From Trichoderma breve (lineage: Eukaryota; Ascomycota; Sordariomycetes; Hypocreales; Hypocreaceae), in the NCBI RefSeq assembly GCF_028502605.1, contig NC_079237.1, forward strand, positions 3,658,001 through 3,722,000: a stretch of DNA of 64,000 nucleotides, in the 5' to 3' direction. A program made the translations under genes and the position numbers. Below the pieces are notes generated by a model that worked only from the letters and a program-made list of their open reading frames with translations, ran no database searches and had not been told where the DNA came from. This document shows, one piece after another, positions 53,601 to 64,000 of the stretch. The stretch's first letter is position 1, and each line of letters opens with the position of its first letter.

Positions 53601-54887
53601 ATGTCTCTCTCTGATCGAGCCACAAAGTCTGAAAAGCACGGCCAAGATTTGCTGATATGGAAAGTTTTACTGGACCTATGGGATCAAGAGACCAATCCCT
53701 CTGGAATTGTTAGCCTGGGCGTCGCCGAAAACAGGCTGATGCATGACACTCTCTCAAAGCATATCCACGACAATCTGACACTGTCCAACCATGCATTTAC
53801 TTATGGCGATGGCGCGGGAGGGTCCAACCATATAAAGAAGGCCATGTCTCGATTTCTCACCAAGCACCTCAAGCCTGTAACGCCAATTGTTCCAGCTCAC
53901 ATCTCTGTCACAAATGGATGCAGCTCTGTGATTGAGCATCTTTCATGGGCATTTGCCAATCCCGGCGATGGTTTTTTGCTAGGACAGCCATATTATGGCA
54001 CTTTTATCGAGGATTTGTCTGCACGAACTGGCGCAAAGGTTGTCCGAGTGCCTTTTCACGATGTCGATCCTTTGGGCGAAAATGCAGTCGCTAAGTATGA
54101 GGAGGCGCTGAAGCAAGCAGAAACCAGCGGGACGAAAGTGGCTGGATTAGTTCTTTGCAACCCCCATAACCCTCTTGGGCGCTGCTATAGCCGAGATACT
54201 ATCGTCGGGCTTTTGAAGCTCTGCGAGAAGTACCAGATCCACTTCATCAGCGATGAGATTTATGCCCTGTCCGTTTGGGAAAACACAGTCGATACCGACG
54301 TTCCAGTTCAGCCTTTTACATCTTGCCTCAGCATCGATCCCGCCGGTATTATCGATCCTTCTCGGGTCCATGTCATCTGGGGCATGTCCAAGGATTTCGG
54401 AGCCAACGGCATTCGAGTGGGCGCCCTCATCTCACAGGCCAACCCGTCATTGCACGCTGCGCTGATTCCCGTCAACCTCTATAGTTCCGTGTCATCCGTC
54501 TCGGATCATGTCACGGCCAACATTCTTGAGGATGATGCTTGGGTTGAGGCTTACATTGCCGAGAACAGGAGAAGGCTTGCAGAGCAGTACAGGGCAGTTA
54601 CCTCGTGGGCCAAAGAGAACAACATCACCTATCGACCCGGTGTTAACGCTGCTTTCTTCCTGTGGGTGGACCTGGGAAGTAAATATAAATCACTGCATCC
54701 CAATGCTGAGACGGACGACTTGAACAAGACCATAGCCACTGCGCTGCTTAAGCACAAGATATTTCTGGCGTCTGGGACAGCGTTTGGCTCAGAAGAACCC
54801 GGCTGGTTCCGAATTGTGTTTTCGCACCCAGGATACTATCTGCAGGAAGGCCTGAAGAGAGTAAGCCAAGCGCTGGCTGAGCTATGA
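53601..54887 (+). CDS. PLP-dependent aminotransferase, ACC-synthase-like
   Basis: A single exon of 428 residues, fold-type I. The N-terminal SLGVAENRL is the ACC-synthase-type signature. Then come FTYGDGAGGSNHIKKAMSRFL, TNGCSSVIEHLSWAFANPGDGFLLGQPYYG, LCNPHNPLGRCYSRDTI, FISDEIYALSVW, and the PLP lysine Lys264 in WGMSKDFGANGIRVG. All cofactor residues are kept. Fungal members are called 1-aminocyclopropane-1-carboxylate synthase-like; some make ethylene precursors, others act in secondary-metabolite pathways as transaminases or lyases. The reaction here is not determined. Intronless; no obvious biosynthetic partner beside it. Confidence 0.9.
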   Translation: MSLSDRATKSEKHGQDLLIWKVLLDLWDQETNPSGIVSLGVAENRLMHDTLSKHIHDNLTLSNHAFTYGDGAGGSNHIKKAMSRFLTKHLKPVTPIVPAHISVTNGCSSVIEHLSWAFANPGDGFLLGQPYYGTFIEDLSARTGAKVVRVPFHDVDPLGENAVAKYEEALKQAETSGTKVAGLVLCNPHNPLGRCYSRDTIVGLLKLCEKYQIHFISDEIYALSVWENTVDTDVPVQPFTSCLSIDPAGIIDPSRVHVIWGMSKDFGANGIRVGALISQANPSLHAALIPVNLYSSVSSVSDHVTANILEDDAWVEAYIAENRRRLAEQYRAVTSWAKENNITYRPGVNAAFFLWVDLGSKYKSLHPNAETDDLNKTIATALLKHKIFLASGTAFGSEEPGWFRIVFSHPGYYLQEGLKRVSQALAEL

Positions 54888-56027
54888 TTGGTCCCAAGGG
54901 TGAACATGGGTTTCAGGAAACTTTTAAGCAGCGAAAGGAGTTAATGAATAAATAATGTTTTTGAATGACACATTGGTTGAGACTTCACTTGGACCTATTT
55001 CCCAATTAATACATGACTATCTGTGAAATCACCGATTTCGGCATCCTGCATTTGGCCTTTGCCTATAATCCTTGCGGTCCATGGTCGGCCGACTCTGGTC
55101 AGTTTAGCTTGAGCTCGGTGACATTTGGTAACCTTTCTTTCAAGAAATGTAAGTCATGATAAAGAGCAGGCGGTTTTGGTATAGTGGATTTGCAAGCCGT
55201 GAACTTCTGTGAGGGGAAAGTGGGGATGTCAAATCAAGACCCGTAACTCGCGCCCTCTGTAAGCTTCGAGGTGTGGGAAACAGAGACAAGGGCGGGCGGT
55301 AGTTAAGGTGTGGCTTACGGTAGATGAGGCCCGGTGATAGCAAGTCGAGTATATATGCTAATATTCAATAATTCTTAGCTAAGCTGCAGGAACAATGTAT
55401 GAAACATGTCAAAAGTTTCTACGGATAGTCAAATTGGCGACTGGAGTGTCAGTATGAGTTGGGCAATTTCCTCGAGCCGATCTCATTAGCAATCGGATTG
55501 CAACCCCGACCACCCGAGCTTTATCTGCTCTAGCTCAGACAGGAAGGCCAAGATAAGAATGCATATGGATGATCCAGACGTCATGAACAAATGGTTCTTC
55601 TTGACTCGCGGCTTCCATGGGCTCTAGCCTTCATGGGGACTATATTTCTCCTCCATTTGAAGAACCAGCGTGCGCATTTTCTAATCTCGGAAACATCCTT
55701 GCTTCAATTCCCCCGCAGAGTCAACATGTTTCGAGCGCCGTTTGTCGGTTGCCCCTTGCAAGAATTGATAGGCATCTTTAGTCACGCCTCCACCGTTATC
55801 CCATTACACGTCTGGGCTAATAGTGTCTATCTAGTGAATCGGCGAGTTGACCAACAGCAACTCGGCATTGGCTCTAAAGGATGTGGTGTGTTGCACGGAA
55901 GAGAAGGATGAAGAGAGGGGTTGGCAGAGGTCAGAGTATATAAGGCTGGCTTGATTCTCTTCCTGGAAGAATTGACGAGCGTTCTCTCTCATAAGGCATA
56001 TCTGGGGCCCTTGAACTTTGACGCAAA
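54888..56027. other. Intergenic region
   Basis: 1.1 kb. It ends in the gamma-glutamyltransferase promoter. No gene is supported. Confidence 0.45.
55937..55944 (+). promoter_or_regulatory. TATA box of the gamma-glutamyltransferase gene
   Basis: TATATAAG 91 bases before the ATG at 56028, at the spacing typical for fungal core promoters. Confidence 0.5.
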
Positions 56028-57812
56028 ATGACCCAACTCCGTCTGAGATCGGTTATAAAGCCGCTGACGCTCTTGCTGTCGGTGCTGCCTTATAGCAAAG
56101 CGTCTCCAACACCACCATGCAGCACGCCGCCCGGTGTTCACATTCCCAAGCAGGGTGCTGTAGCTTCTCAAAGCACGGTATGCAGTGAGATCGGTATTCG
56201 GCTGCTAAAAGACGGAGGAAATGCTGTCGACGCCCTCGTGGGCACAGTCTTCTGCGTCGGTGTCGTTGGAATGTATCACAGTGGCATTGGTGGTGGTGGC
56301 TTCCTACTGTTGAGGACGAGTGATGGCAAATACGAGTTTGTCGATCTGCGCGAGACCGCCCCGGCTGCAGCAACTCAAGATATGTACAATGATAACGAGG
56401 ATCTGAGTATTTACGGTGGCATGGCAAGGTAATCGCTCAATAAAGCGGCGTGGTCTTGAAGATTAACATGAATGACTGACTGACATCTCTATAGCGGTGT
56501 TCCTGGTGAGCTTCGAGGGACAGAATATATCCACAACAAATACGGCGCTCTGCCGTGGGCTCATGTCATCAAGCCATCAATCGAAGTTGCGAGAAACGGA
56601 TTTAAAGTGACGGAGGACTTGATCAGCACTATCAAGTCGACATCTCCTAACAACTTTCTCACAGAGGACCCAGCTTGGGCCATCGACTTTGCTCCCAAGG
56701 GACGCATTGTCCGGTTGGGCGAGACGATGACTCGAAAAAGATATGCTGATACTCTCGAATCCATCGCTCTCCACGGCGCTGATGCTTTTTACACTGGTCC
56801 TATCGCAAATGCTACGATTCGCGCCTTGAAAGCAGCGGGCGGAATCATGACGCTGGAGGATCTGAAGAACTACACCGTTGCTATCAGAGAACCCTTGCAG
56901 ATCAACTATCGCGGTTACAAGCTCACGAGCACAAGTGCTCCGTCAAGTGGTGCCGTTGTACTCAGCGCTCTCAATACTGTTAGTGGCTATGAAAATTTTG
57001 GCCATCCTTCTGAGGTGAACCTGACGACACATCGACTGGATGAAGCCATCCGATTTGCATACGGCCAGCGCACCGAGCTGGGAGACCCATCTTTTGTTGA
57101 AGGCCTTGACAAGTACTCAAAAGAAATGATTGCTCCTGCAACAGGAGCCGAGATTCGCTCCAAAATCTCAGACTTCAAGACTCAAAACGTCTCGTACTAT
57201 GACCCCAAAGGCCTGGAGTCCCTTGAAACTCCTGGAACTTCCCATATTGTTGCTGCAGATGCCAGTGGAATGGCCGTCTCGATGACTACAACGATCAATT
57301 TGCTCTTTGGTTCAACGCTGATTGTCCCAGAGACGGGAGTCATAATGAACAACGAAATGAACGACTTTAGTATCCCGGGAGTAAGCAACAGTTTTGGCTA
57401 CATTCCCAGCCCGGCCAACTATATCCGCCCAGGAAAGCGGCCTTTGTCTTCCATTTCTCCCATTATAGCGGAGACGGCGGACGGGAAGCTTTATCTCGCT
57501 CTCGGTGCTGCGGGTGGTAGTCGCATTATCACAGCCAACATCCAGAACACGATTCACGTTCTGGATTCGAATATGACCACCCATGAAGCATTAGCAAGCC
57601 CGCGTTTGCATGACCAGCTTGTCCCAGATCAGACGAGCTTTGAGTATGCATATGATAATCGCACGGTGGCATTCATGAAGTCGCTTGGTCACAATGTTAC
57701 TTGGGTTGCACCGGGACAGAGTGCTGCACAGGCTGTAAGACTGCTGCCGAACGGTACATTTGAGGCAGCTGGTGAGCCTAGACAAGTGACGTCTGGTGGA
57801 TTCGCTATTTAA
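56028..57812 (+). CDS. Gamma-glutamyltransferase (gamma-glutamyl transpeptidase)
   Basis: Two exons, 56028-56428 and 56495-57812 (GTAATC..TAG intron), encode 572 residues. It opens with a signal/anchor sequence (LRSVIKPLTLLLSVLPYSKA). The large-subunit motifs GAVASQSTVCSEIGIRLLKDGGNAVDA and GIGGGGFLLLR follow. The autocleavage site and nucleophile is Thr382 in TPGTSHIVAADASG, and the small subunit has GSTLIVPETGVIMNNEMNDFS, RPLSSISPII and GAAGGSRII. The enzyme cleaves itself before Thr382 and hydrolyses or transfers the gamma-glutamyl group of glutathione outside the plasma membrane or in the vacuole. Length and all motifs are standard. Confidence 0.94.
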
Positions 57813-58256
57813 ATGCAAGTTAATGAGCTATGTATATTTGATAGGTTGAGTGAGTGGTGCTTTAGGCTCCTAGTACAGTGAGAGGCCTAGCAGGATGACA
57901 TTTATCTCCCCGAATACTTAATAGTAAAGATACTACATATATTCTCATTTAAAAGGGCCTTTTTCTTTTGGCCCAGAAGCAGTTAATTACTTCTAATATT
58001 ATAGTACGATGTATAAGATGATAGTGGCATTGCCTTCTCATTACCATTACAAGAAACGCCTTGCATCTATCGAATTCATCAAGATTTGCTAGCTCTGCAC
58101 TTCAAATCGTTGTATATAATATTTTTTATTTGGTATATTGTAGATAGCGCAATCTTGAGTGTAGCGATTGACTGTATATTTCAATATGTAAGCCGTCTTC
58201 TATGCCCAGCTTTCTCGCACTCTAGCCAACTTTCAACAACTTTCCAAAGACATCGC
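57813..58256. other. Convergent intergenic region
   Basis: 444 AT-rich bases between two 3' ends. Nothing seen. Confidence 0.4.
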
Positions 58257-59255
58257 TTAGTTTGCTCGCTTTTTAATGTCATTCTCCCACGAGGTGAGGA
58301 AATCCATGATTGAAACAGAGTTAGTCCAGCTTGGTGATGGTCTTGGGGCCTCCTTGAGACCCTGTGCGATGCAATCCTCCACACGCTTCACCTGGTGTCC
58401 AAAGGCATCCATCTGGGCTGAAACAACAATCTCTTCTGTCGCTCCACCATAAGTCTTAATCTCGATAATGTTGTCGCCCGCTAGTGGGAGCCAGGGGTTT
58501 GTCTTGAATCGCAAAACGCCCTTGTCGCCCTGGATAGAAAAGGAAAAGTCGTTGCCAAAGCTATCAGTTGACTGAATAGTGGCTAATACGCCATTGTCGA
58601 ACCGAACATTGAGAGAGGCATCACGGGCATGCAGACTGCCCTCGTTGGACAGATTGCCCATGCCAGTAAGCTGTCTCTTCTCAAACGCCTCGGGTCCAAA
58701 CGCCGTCTCCATGATGAAGTGCACCAGGGAAACTGGGTAGCATCCCAGGTTGTAAATGGTGCCCATGCCCAGAGGGTTGGCCTTCTTCCAGATGTTGGCG
58801 GCGTAGTAGCCTGACATGCCCTTGATCGAGCCGAGAACACCAGATCGCACAATGGAGGCAACCTTCTCCATCAAAGGGTGAGAGAGATACATGAGTCCCT
58901 CGAGGAAGAAAACGTTGGCCTCCTTGACAGCTGCAATCATAGCATGCGAGTCCTCCATGGTTGTTGCCAGGGACTTCTCCGAGAGAATGGCCTTACCCCT
59001 CTTCGCGGCAGCAATCACAGCGGAAGAGTGCATATGGCTAGGCAAGCCGACATAGACGACATCGACCTCGGCATCGTCAATCAGAGCTTCCAGGTCCTGG
59101 TACTTGGTGGCGATGTTGTACTTTGCAGCAAAAGCGTCGAGACGGGCCTCGTTGCGTCCAAAGACGGCCGTGATGCGTGAACCGGGGCTGGCGAGGATCG
59201 ACTTGACCACCGTGTCGGAGATGAAGCTGGTACCAAGAATTCCCCAGCGCAACAT
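58257..59255 (-). CDS. Gfo/Idh/MocA family oxidoreductase
   Basis: A single exon of 332 residues. The N-terminal Rossmann fold reads LRWGILGTSFISDTVVKSI and VDVVYVGLPSHMHSSAVIAAAKRGKAILSEKSLA, with the catalytic lysine of the EKP-type motif at Lys94. The C-terminal substrate domain has YYAANIWKKANPLGMGTIYNLGCYPVSLVHF, the family's Gly-x-x-x-Asp/His helix. The pattern is closest to the trans-1,2-dihydrobenzene-1,2-diol dehydrogenase / D-xylose 1-dehydrogenase type, which oxidises sugars or dihydrodiols with NAD(P). The exact substrate cannot be deduced. Intronless. Confidence 0.9.
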   Translation of the reverse strand: MLRWGILGTSFISDTVVKSILASPGSRITAVFGRNEARLDAFAAKYNIATKYQDLEALIDDAEVDVVYVGLPSHMHSSAVIAAAKRGKAILSEKSLATTMEDSHAMIAAVKEANVFFLEGLMYLSHPLMEKVASIVRSGVLGSIKGMSGYYAANIWKKANPLGMGTIYNLGCYPVSLVHFIMETAFGPEAFEKRQLTGMGNLSNEGSLHARDASLNVRFDNGVLATIQSTDSFGNDFSFSIQGDKGVLRFKTNPWLPLAGDNIIEIKTYGGATEEIVVSAQMDAFGHQVKRVEDCIAQGLKEAPRPSPSWTNSVSIMDFLTSWENDIKKRAN

Positions 59256-59889
59256 TTTGAACTTTGTTTTCTTCTAGATTCTTATAATTGGGTTGGAAAA
59301 GGGTGAATTGGAGGGAGAAGAGGTCGAATAAGGTGAAATGAATTTACAAGTTTTAACGGCCAGGAACAGTAGCAAGCCGCGGCTTGATGCCAATTTTCAA
59401 GCTTAAAAGCGGACGCACTAATGAGATGGATGGAGATTTTTCTCTTGCGGAGCACGGCGGCCGCCGGATTCGCCGATGGGAGCCGATACTATTGCGGAGT
59501 CCTGGGGCCAAATTGGTTGTAATAATAATGAGATTATGGGTGAAGCGTGAATATTATTGGTGCCCAGCAATTGACTCCATTTGTGTTGGGTTCTGCATGT
59601 GGGGGAATGAGGAGAGTCTTTTCACAGAATCCGTGGGAGGTGATGCGGAACGCCTAATATCTATGGAAACCCTTTCGGGGAGAAAGGTTGTGCATTCTAA
59701 AATTACATATACATAGGTATGGATGTTTTAAATTATGCTTGAAAAGATAAGACAGAAACAGATTGAACAGAAGTGAAGAGAGTGTCACCAATTATATCGG
59801 TATATGTGTGGCAGTGCCTATCAGGGAGCGATTCGAAACCATATCGCCCTCAAGTCTGTATACCAACTCCCTAACCATAGTAGCCAAGT
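59256..59889. other. Intergenic region
   Basis: 634 bases: promoter of the Gfo/Idh/MocA gene and 3' flank of the anoctamin gene. Nothing recognisable. Confidence 0.4.
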
Positions 59890-62348
59890 CTACTGTTTCT
59901 TCTTGATCTCCCCATTCGACTCTTCCCATTTTCTCGCCAGCGTAATCAGCTTCATCCCAGCTGCCGCACTCGCCCCGTCTTCCAACTGCTTTGTCCAGAA
60001 ACTCTCATTGCCCGCAATTAGCAGTGATTTTCTGCGCTCTCGCTCTCTCGGACCAATGTGCTCTCCGTCACGCTTATGCTCCTCAATCTCCTCCAAGATG
60101 GACAGTCTTCTTGCGTACTGCTCGCTCCTCTCTCTGCGTAGCTCCTTGGAGCCAAAACGCTGGAAAATGACGCGAGCCACTGCCGTTAAAGCGAGGAGAA
60201 TATGCTCACTGATGAAGATAGTCAGCGGCAGAGTCGACCAGCCCCCGCTCAAAACTCCATCCGTGCTGAACAAATGAACAATCGATGCGGATGTGATACT
60301 CCCTAGCCACACGAGAATTTCCAGAGACACGATCCAAGGCCCAATACCATCTGCCCGGACTGGTGCAGGTCTCTGGTGCTCGATGCTAATCTTTGCAAAA
60401 TCGGATCGAAGCTCGACCCAATTGTTGATGAGGAAGCCCAGTGGAATAAGCGGCCAGGCAGACGAAAACAGGGCCAGGTATCCAAACTGAAGAACAAGCT
60501 CTGCAATGTCATCCTGAACATTATAGTGCTCTAATGTTGCTTCGTTGCGGCGCTTTTCCAAGAACTCGGCCTCGTCCTGATCGTCGGTAACCATGGAGAT
60601 GAGAATCGTATCCTTTGTATAAGCGCGGCGGTATTCTCGATACCAGCCGCTCATTTTATGCTTGATCAATGGCAAGATGTTTTCCTCGAAAAAGCTGGAC
60701 AGTTGTCCAGTAACAGTCAACGTAATGACCTCGTGGCGCAGACGGTCAGAGTCCAGTCGGAAAGGTATTTCGGTGAGATGGTGGCCGATACTGGGCGCGA
60801 ACCGAACAATGTGGCCCTCGAGCCAAGGGAATATTTGGTCGCCAAAGGGCACATAGACAAAGGCAGTGAGTAGGATGGGCAAATAGTTTGTGATGATGCT
60901 GAGAACGAAAATCTTTTGTGTGAGAGACATTTCGTGGTTATCCGCCGTTCGGTGGTTCTCATAGTTTGTTAACCACTTGGCCACTGTTTCAAGGTATGAA
61001 CTGATATAGGGAATCAGAACAGCCAGTAACACCGTAGGTAAATAATCCTGTGGTTTCGCATCAGTCAGGTGCTCTTTCATTGCTCTGCTCCATTAATCTG
61101 GCGGAAAGGCGACTCACAAGGTAGAAATTATTCGGACCATCATATGAATCGGATATCAGAATCTCAACGGCGAATACTGCACTAATCAGAATGCCGAGCG
61201 CTACAGTAGCGATGGCCATGAAAGGCACCTGGAGAAGCTGCCGTGAAATCTGTTTCCACTTGGGACTGTAGTGAATAGTTCGACCGTATTGGTCCACAAT
61301 GACCTTCTCATATTTGTATTCTGGTCGATTTGTCTTTGTTTTGTTTACGCCTCTCACCTGCCAACGAACACTCAGGTCGACTTCTCGGACTTTCCAGTAC
61401 TCTAGGAAGACGGTGCACCAAACAACAGTTAGGATTGTATAAACGATGGAGTACTTGGGAAGCCATAGCCAGGTGAAGAGGCCGGTAATGGCGGGGAAGA
61501 TGAGAAAAGCCGAATATGATTGACCAAATGCAAAGTAAAATGATACCTATGACGTGAAAGCAGATAATTAGCAATTATTTCTAGAAATAGTTGTACAGCT
61601 GCTGTGAATTCACATACTTTTGAACCGAAAAGGTCTCGAATCTTGTCCAAGTCTTCGATACCAAGGAGCAGCTTCTTACTGAGACCCCGTAGGAGTGCCT
61701 GGTTGACTTTATCATTGTGCATAGGGTAAATAGCCTTGACATTCTTCCATTGACCGATGCCTGGAGTGATGCCCGCTCCTCCCATGGATTGTGGCCAGTT
61801 GACCAAATGGTCCATGGACAAAATATCTTCAGCCTCGTACCATGCTCGCACGATGGTATACTTATTGCCCGGTGGCCGCGTTTGAGTGACGCCATATAGC
61901 CAATCCCTCACTCTGCCTCACACCATATTAGCTTCATTCTTTTGACAAAGCAAAGCTTTGTATAAAGAGAGAGAAAAAAAAGAAAATTCGTGCGAAAGTA
62001 CATACCTCAATTTGTAAACTCTGTTCCCGAGAAGCGCGCTTGGCGCCTTTACAAAGAGCAGGATTGTTTGCTCATATCCCGGTCTTACTTCAACATGGAG
62101 GCCAGTAGCCTCCAGGTTTTTGAGCAGGGCAGTGAATTCATTTGTGGCTGTCTCGTAGTCTAACGTGATTTTTAGATGCAGCTCGTTTGTAGATGACGAT
62201 GATCATAGCAAGAAATACCTGTATCACTAAAGTCATAAACGACAACGTATTTGTCGTTGTATGTTACATGAGCGCGTGATGGAGGTGGTGAGGGTGATCG
62301 GCGAAGCTCCGGATCTTTGACCGGCGGTACTTCCAAATGACGAGGCAT
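59890..62348 (-). CDS. Anoctamin (TMEM16) family membrane protein
   Basis: Five exons on the minus strand, 62348-62219, 62159-62006, 61912-61618, 61546-61118 and 61047-59890, encode 721 residues, near the 735 of the Aspergillus afTMEM16. Introns are GTATTT..TAG, GTATGT..CAG, GTATGT..TAG and GTGAGT..CAG, all in frame. The cytosolic N-terminal domain (MPRHLEVPPVKDPEL.., YVVVYDFSD) is followed by about ten membrane segments, starting VSFYFAFGQSYSAFLIFPAITGLFTWLWLP and including PFMAIATVALGILISAVFAVEILI, LPTVLLAVLIPYISSYLE and FGYLALFSSAWPLIPLGFLINNWVELRSDF. The last has the acidic residues of the calcium site. Fungal anoctamins are calcium-dependent lipid scramblases or, like yeast Ist2, ER-plasma-membrane tethers; the basic Arg/Glu-rich tail near the C-terminus is compatible with the latter. 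Confidence 0.92.
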
Positions 62349-63730
62349 CGCGACAGAGTGGTGCCGGCATATACAGATGACCAGCCTTTTCCTCTACCTG
62401 CTCGAAATGGGGGAGCCTCGGAGCACTCTCGGGGATGGTTCTGGTGTGCCTGCTATTGGAGGCCAAACTATCCGACTATCTGTCCGCGGACACGATATTA
62501 GGAGGGGCCGAAGCTCCGGGAATTTCTTCTTGGATAGAGCCGAAGGCTGTCCTCCGAGTGGTTGAGAGAGAACGGAGGCCTGTGAATAGCGAAAGGCGAT
62601 ATTTCACTCCAGAAAAACTAACCGACGGGCAAAGCAGTCACACAAGAAGCAGATACAAACACAAAGAACGTAAAGAAAGACGAAGCTCCTGTCCCAGAGG
62701 TGCAAAAGAGCTTTGACCGCGGGACATGTGTACAGTGGGTAGGGCTGCAAGGAATCCGTCAGAATCGAGATGCTTCATTGGCTGCCCATCTTAGCTTTCT
62801 CGGCTCTGGGTGCCGGTGCTGAAAGGACTGATTCACGCTTAGCTTAGGGGTAAAATCTTAGCAGGGGAATCAAGTAATTGACAGCCTGTCTTATAGCCAG
62901 CTGCTCCACCCGCCGCCAAATTACGCCACGACGAGTGAAAGAAACTGGTCCAGGAGACTTTGCTTTGTGAATCTTGAGCATCAATAGCTATGAATTGATA
63001 TGATAACTAGGTAGGTTAAGCAATGTGGTTCAGCCTGGGAATTGTTTGTTAGACAGTCAAATACCCCACCGACATACCCGTGAGAACAGACTGTTCAGTA
63101 TTCAGCTAATTTCGTGGCACCTATCATGACCTATGGCACATAAGCCACATTGCGGTATCCCCGCTACGCCAAAGCCAAGTAATATGGATGCTCGCAACAT
63201 TACGTAGCCGTCGCAGATCGTACAGAAGATTAATGGATTGAGCTCCTGTCAAGCCGCCCCTTTATCTGTTACTGGCGTAGATGCTGCAGCCAAAAGCATA
63301 AACATCATGACCAAGCCTGATGAACGTATTATTTGCCAATAATGTCTACTCAGTTAGTCAATTGTTATAGAAAACAATCCGACCCAAGCTTATGCCTTAC
63401 GCGTCAGATTAGCGTGTGAATGCATACCCAAGATCATGTTCATCCTTGTATGAAGGCGGGGTACCTGTAGGTAGCTGATCATTTTTCACAAGGCAGCTGC
63501 ATGCTTTCAATGAGTTGTTCAAATAATCACTAAACACGCGAATCTGTCAATCAATAGTTAACCCTATAACTGCAGTGAATAGTAGTTGTCGGGGTTCATG
63601 GTCTCAGCATACTTCAATCTCACTCAAAACGTCAAGAGTTGATATAGAGGCAGCTTTTCAAGGAATCTCATCATTTGCAGCATTTCTACTGAGCTTACAT
63701 AACTAATACAAAACAATACTCATCCCTCCT
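62349..63730. other. Intergenic region
   Basis: 1.4 kb with no supportable gene, separating the anoctamin promoter from the 3' end of the fucosidase gene. Confidence 0.45.
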
Positions 63731-64000
63731 CTACTTGTGAAGCAAAACCTTGCTATTCACATCGACAATCTTAATCGGCGCCTTGTGGTTATGCAGCGTC
63801 ACCTTGTTCACCAAGCCGCTGTTATCCCACGAAAAGTCCACAGATCCGCCGCCTCTAATGCGCATGCCTTGAACAGAACCGCCCTTCCATTCCGATGGAA
63901 TAGCTGGACCCAAGATAACCGTGTGAATGGCATTGGATGCAGATGGAACAGGCAGATCAGTGATCAGCATGGCCAACACGGCGGCACTATATCCGAAATT
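63731..64000 (-). CDS. GH95 alpha-L-fucosidase, C-terminal fragment
   Basis: The frame is open to the window edge and ends at 63731. The visible 90 residues begin NFGYSAAVLAMLI and continue ILGPAIPSEWKGGSVQGMRIRGGGSVDFSWDNSG. This is the standard C-terminus of GH95 (NxG..AEML, then LPALPxxWxxGxVxGLRARGGFxVDxxW). GH95 enzymes remove terminal alpha-1,2-fucose; fungal ones are secreted. The catalytic domain lies outside the window, so activity cannot be judged. Confidence 0.85.
   Translation of the reverse strand, partial: NFGYSAAVLAMLITDLPVPSASNAIHTVILGPAIPSEWKGGSVQGMRIRGGGSVDFSWDNSGLVNKVTLHNHKAPIKIVDVNSKVLLHK

Noticed and set aside
55160..55240. tRNA-like stretch (TTTTGGTATAGTGG resembling an A box)
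   Set aside because: No matching B box (GGTTCRANNCC) and no acceptor-stem pairing could be found. No convincing tRNA was seen on either strand in the window.
1..64000. CRISPR arrays, insertion sequences, rRNA genes
   Set aside because: No regularly spaced repeats, transposase motifs or rRNA sequence were seen.

Overview
The window looks like nuclear DNA of a filamentous ascomycete, most likely a hypocrealean such as Trichoderma. Genes are sparse (about 25 in 64 kb) and lie on both strands without operons. Many carry 50-100 base introns with GTRNGT donors, CTRAY-like branch sites and YAG acceptors. The content (secreted beta-1,6-glucanase, alpha-galactosidase and alpha-fucosidase, many solo oxidoreductases, ankyrin/kinase and subtilase genes) is typical of mycoparasitic or saprotrophic Sordariomycetes. 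The genus is an inference from gene content.

Layout. 0-7.2 kb: a ketoreductase-type SDR (-), a broken alpha/beta hydrolase (+), a thioredoxin (-) and a beta-carbonic anhydrase (+). 7.5-10.0 kb: two tandem C2H2 zinc-finger genes, both interrupted by in-frame TAG codons. 10.2-11.5 kb: an annexin (-). 12.1-22.8 kb: an accessory, immunity-like island. It holds a fungal C2H2 signalling-type protein, a helical-bundle plus pseudokinase protein (-), a decayed membrane-protein relic (-), and a very large locus reading DUF7580-like domain, subtilisin (S8), protein kinase, ankyrin repeats, with a one-base frameshift in the protease. A segment of the first gene's tail recurs inside the large locus, and the similarity continues past the first gene's stop codon.

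25.6-28.7 kb: housekeeping genes, a BAR-domain protein and cyclin H of TFIIH/CAK. 32.0-37.4 kb: a GH30 glucanase, an NtaA-type flavin monooxygenase and an aldo/keto reductase. 38.8-41.0 kb: two diverged tandem copies of a small unknown gene with duplicated promoters. 41.0-42.5 kb: a GH27 alpha-galactosidase. 46.3-64.0 kb: an FAD aromatic hydroxylase-like enzyme, an AAC(3)-like N-acetyltransferase, the ribosome-assembly factor NIP7, an atypical SDR, an ACC-synthase-like PLP enzyme, gamma-glutamyltransferase, a Gfo/Idh/MocA oxidoreductase, an anoctamin (TMEM16), and the 3' end of a GH95 fucosidase running off the window edge.

The most interesting part is 12-23 kb. An executioner-like protein with a dead kinase, next to a subtilase-kinase-ankyrin sensor-like locus, resembles by analogy known fungal programmed-cell-death pairs in which a subtilase controls a neighbouring pore-forming protein. 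No function is proven here. The palindrome TACATGTA is also strikingly over-represented, almost entirely outside coding DNA.
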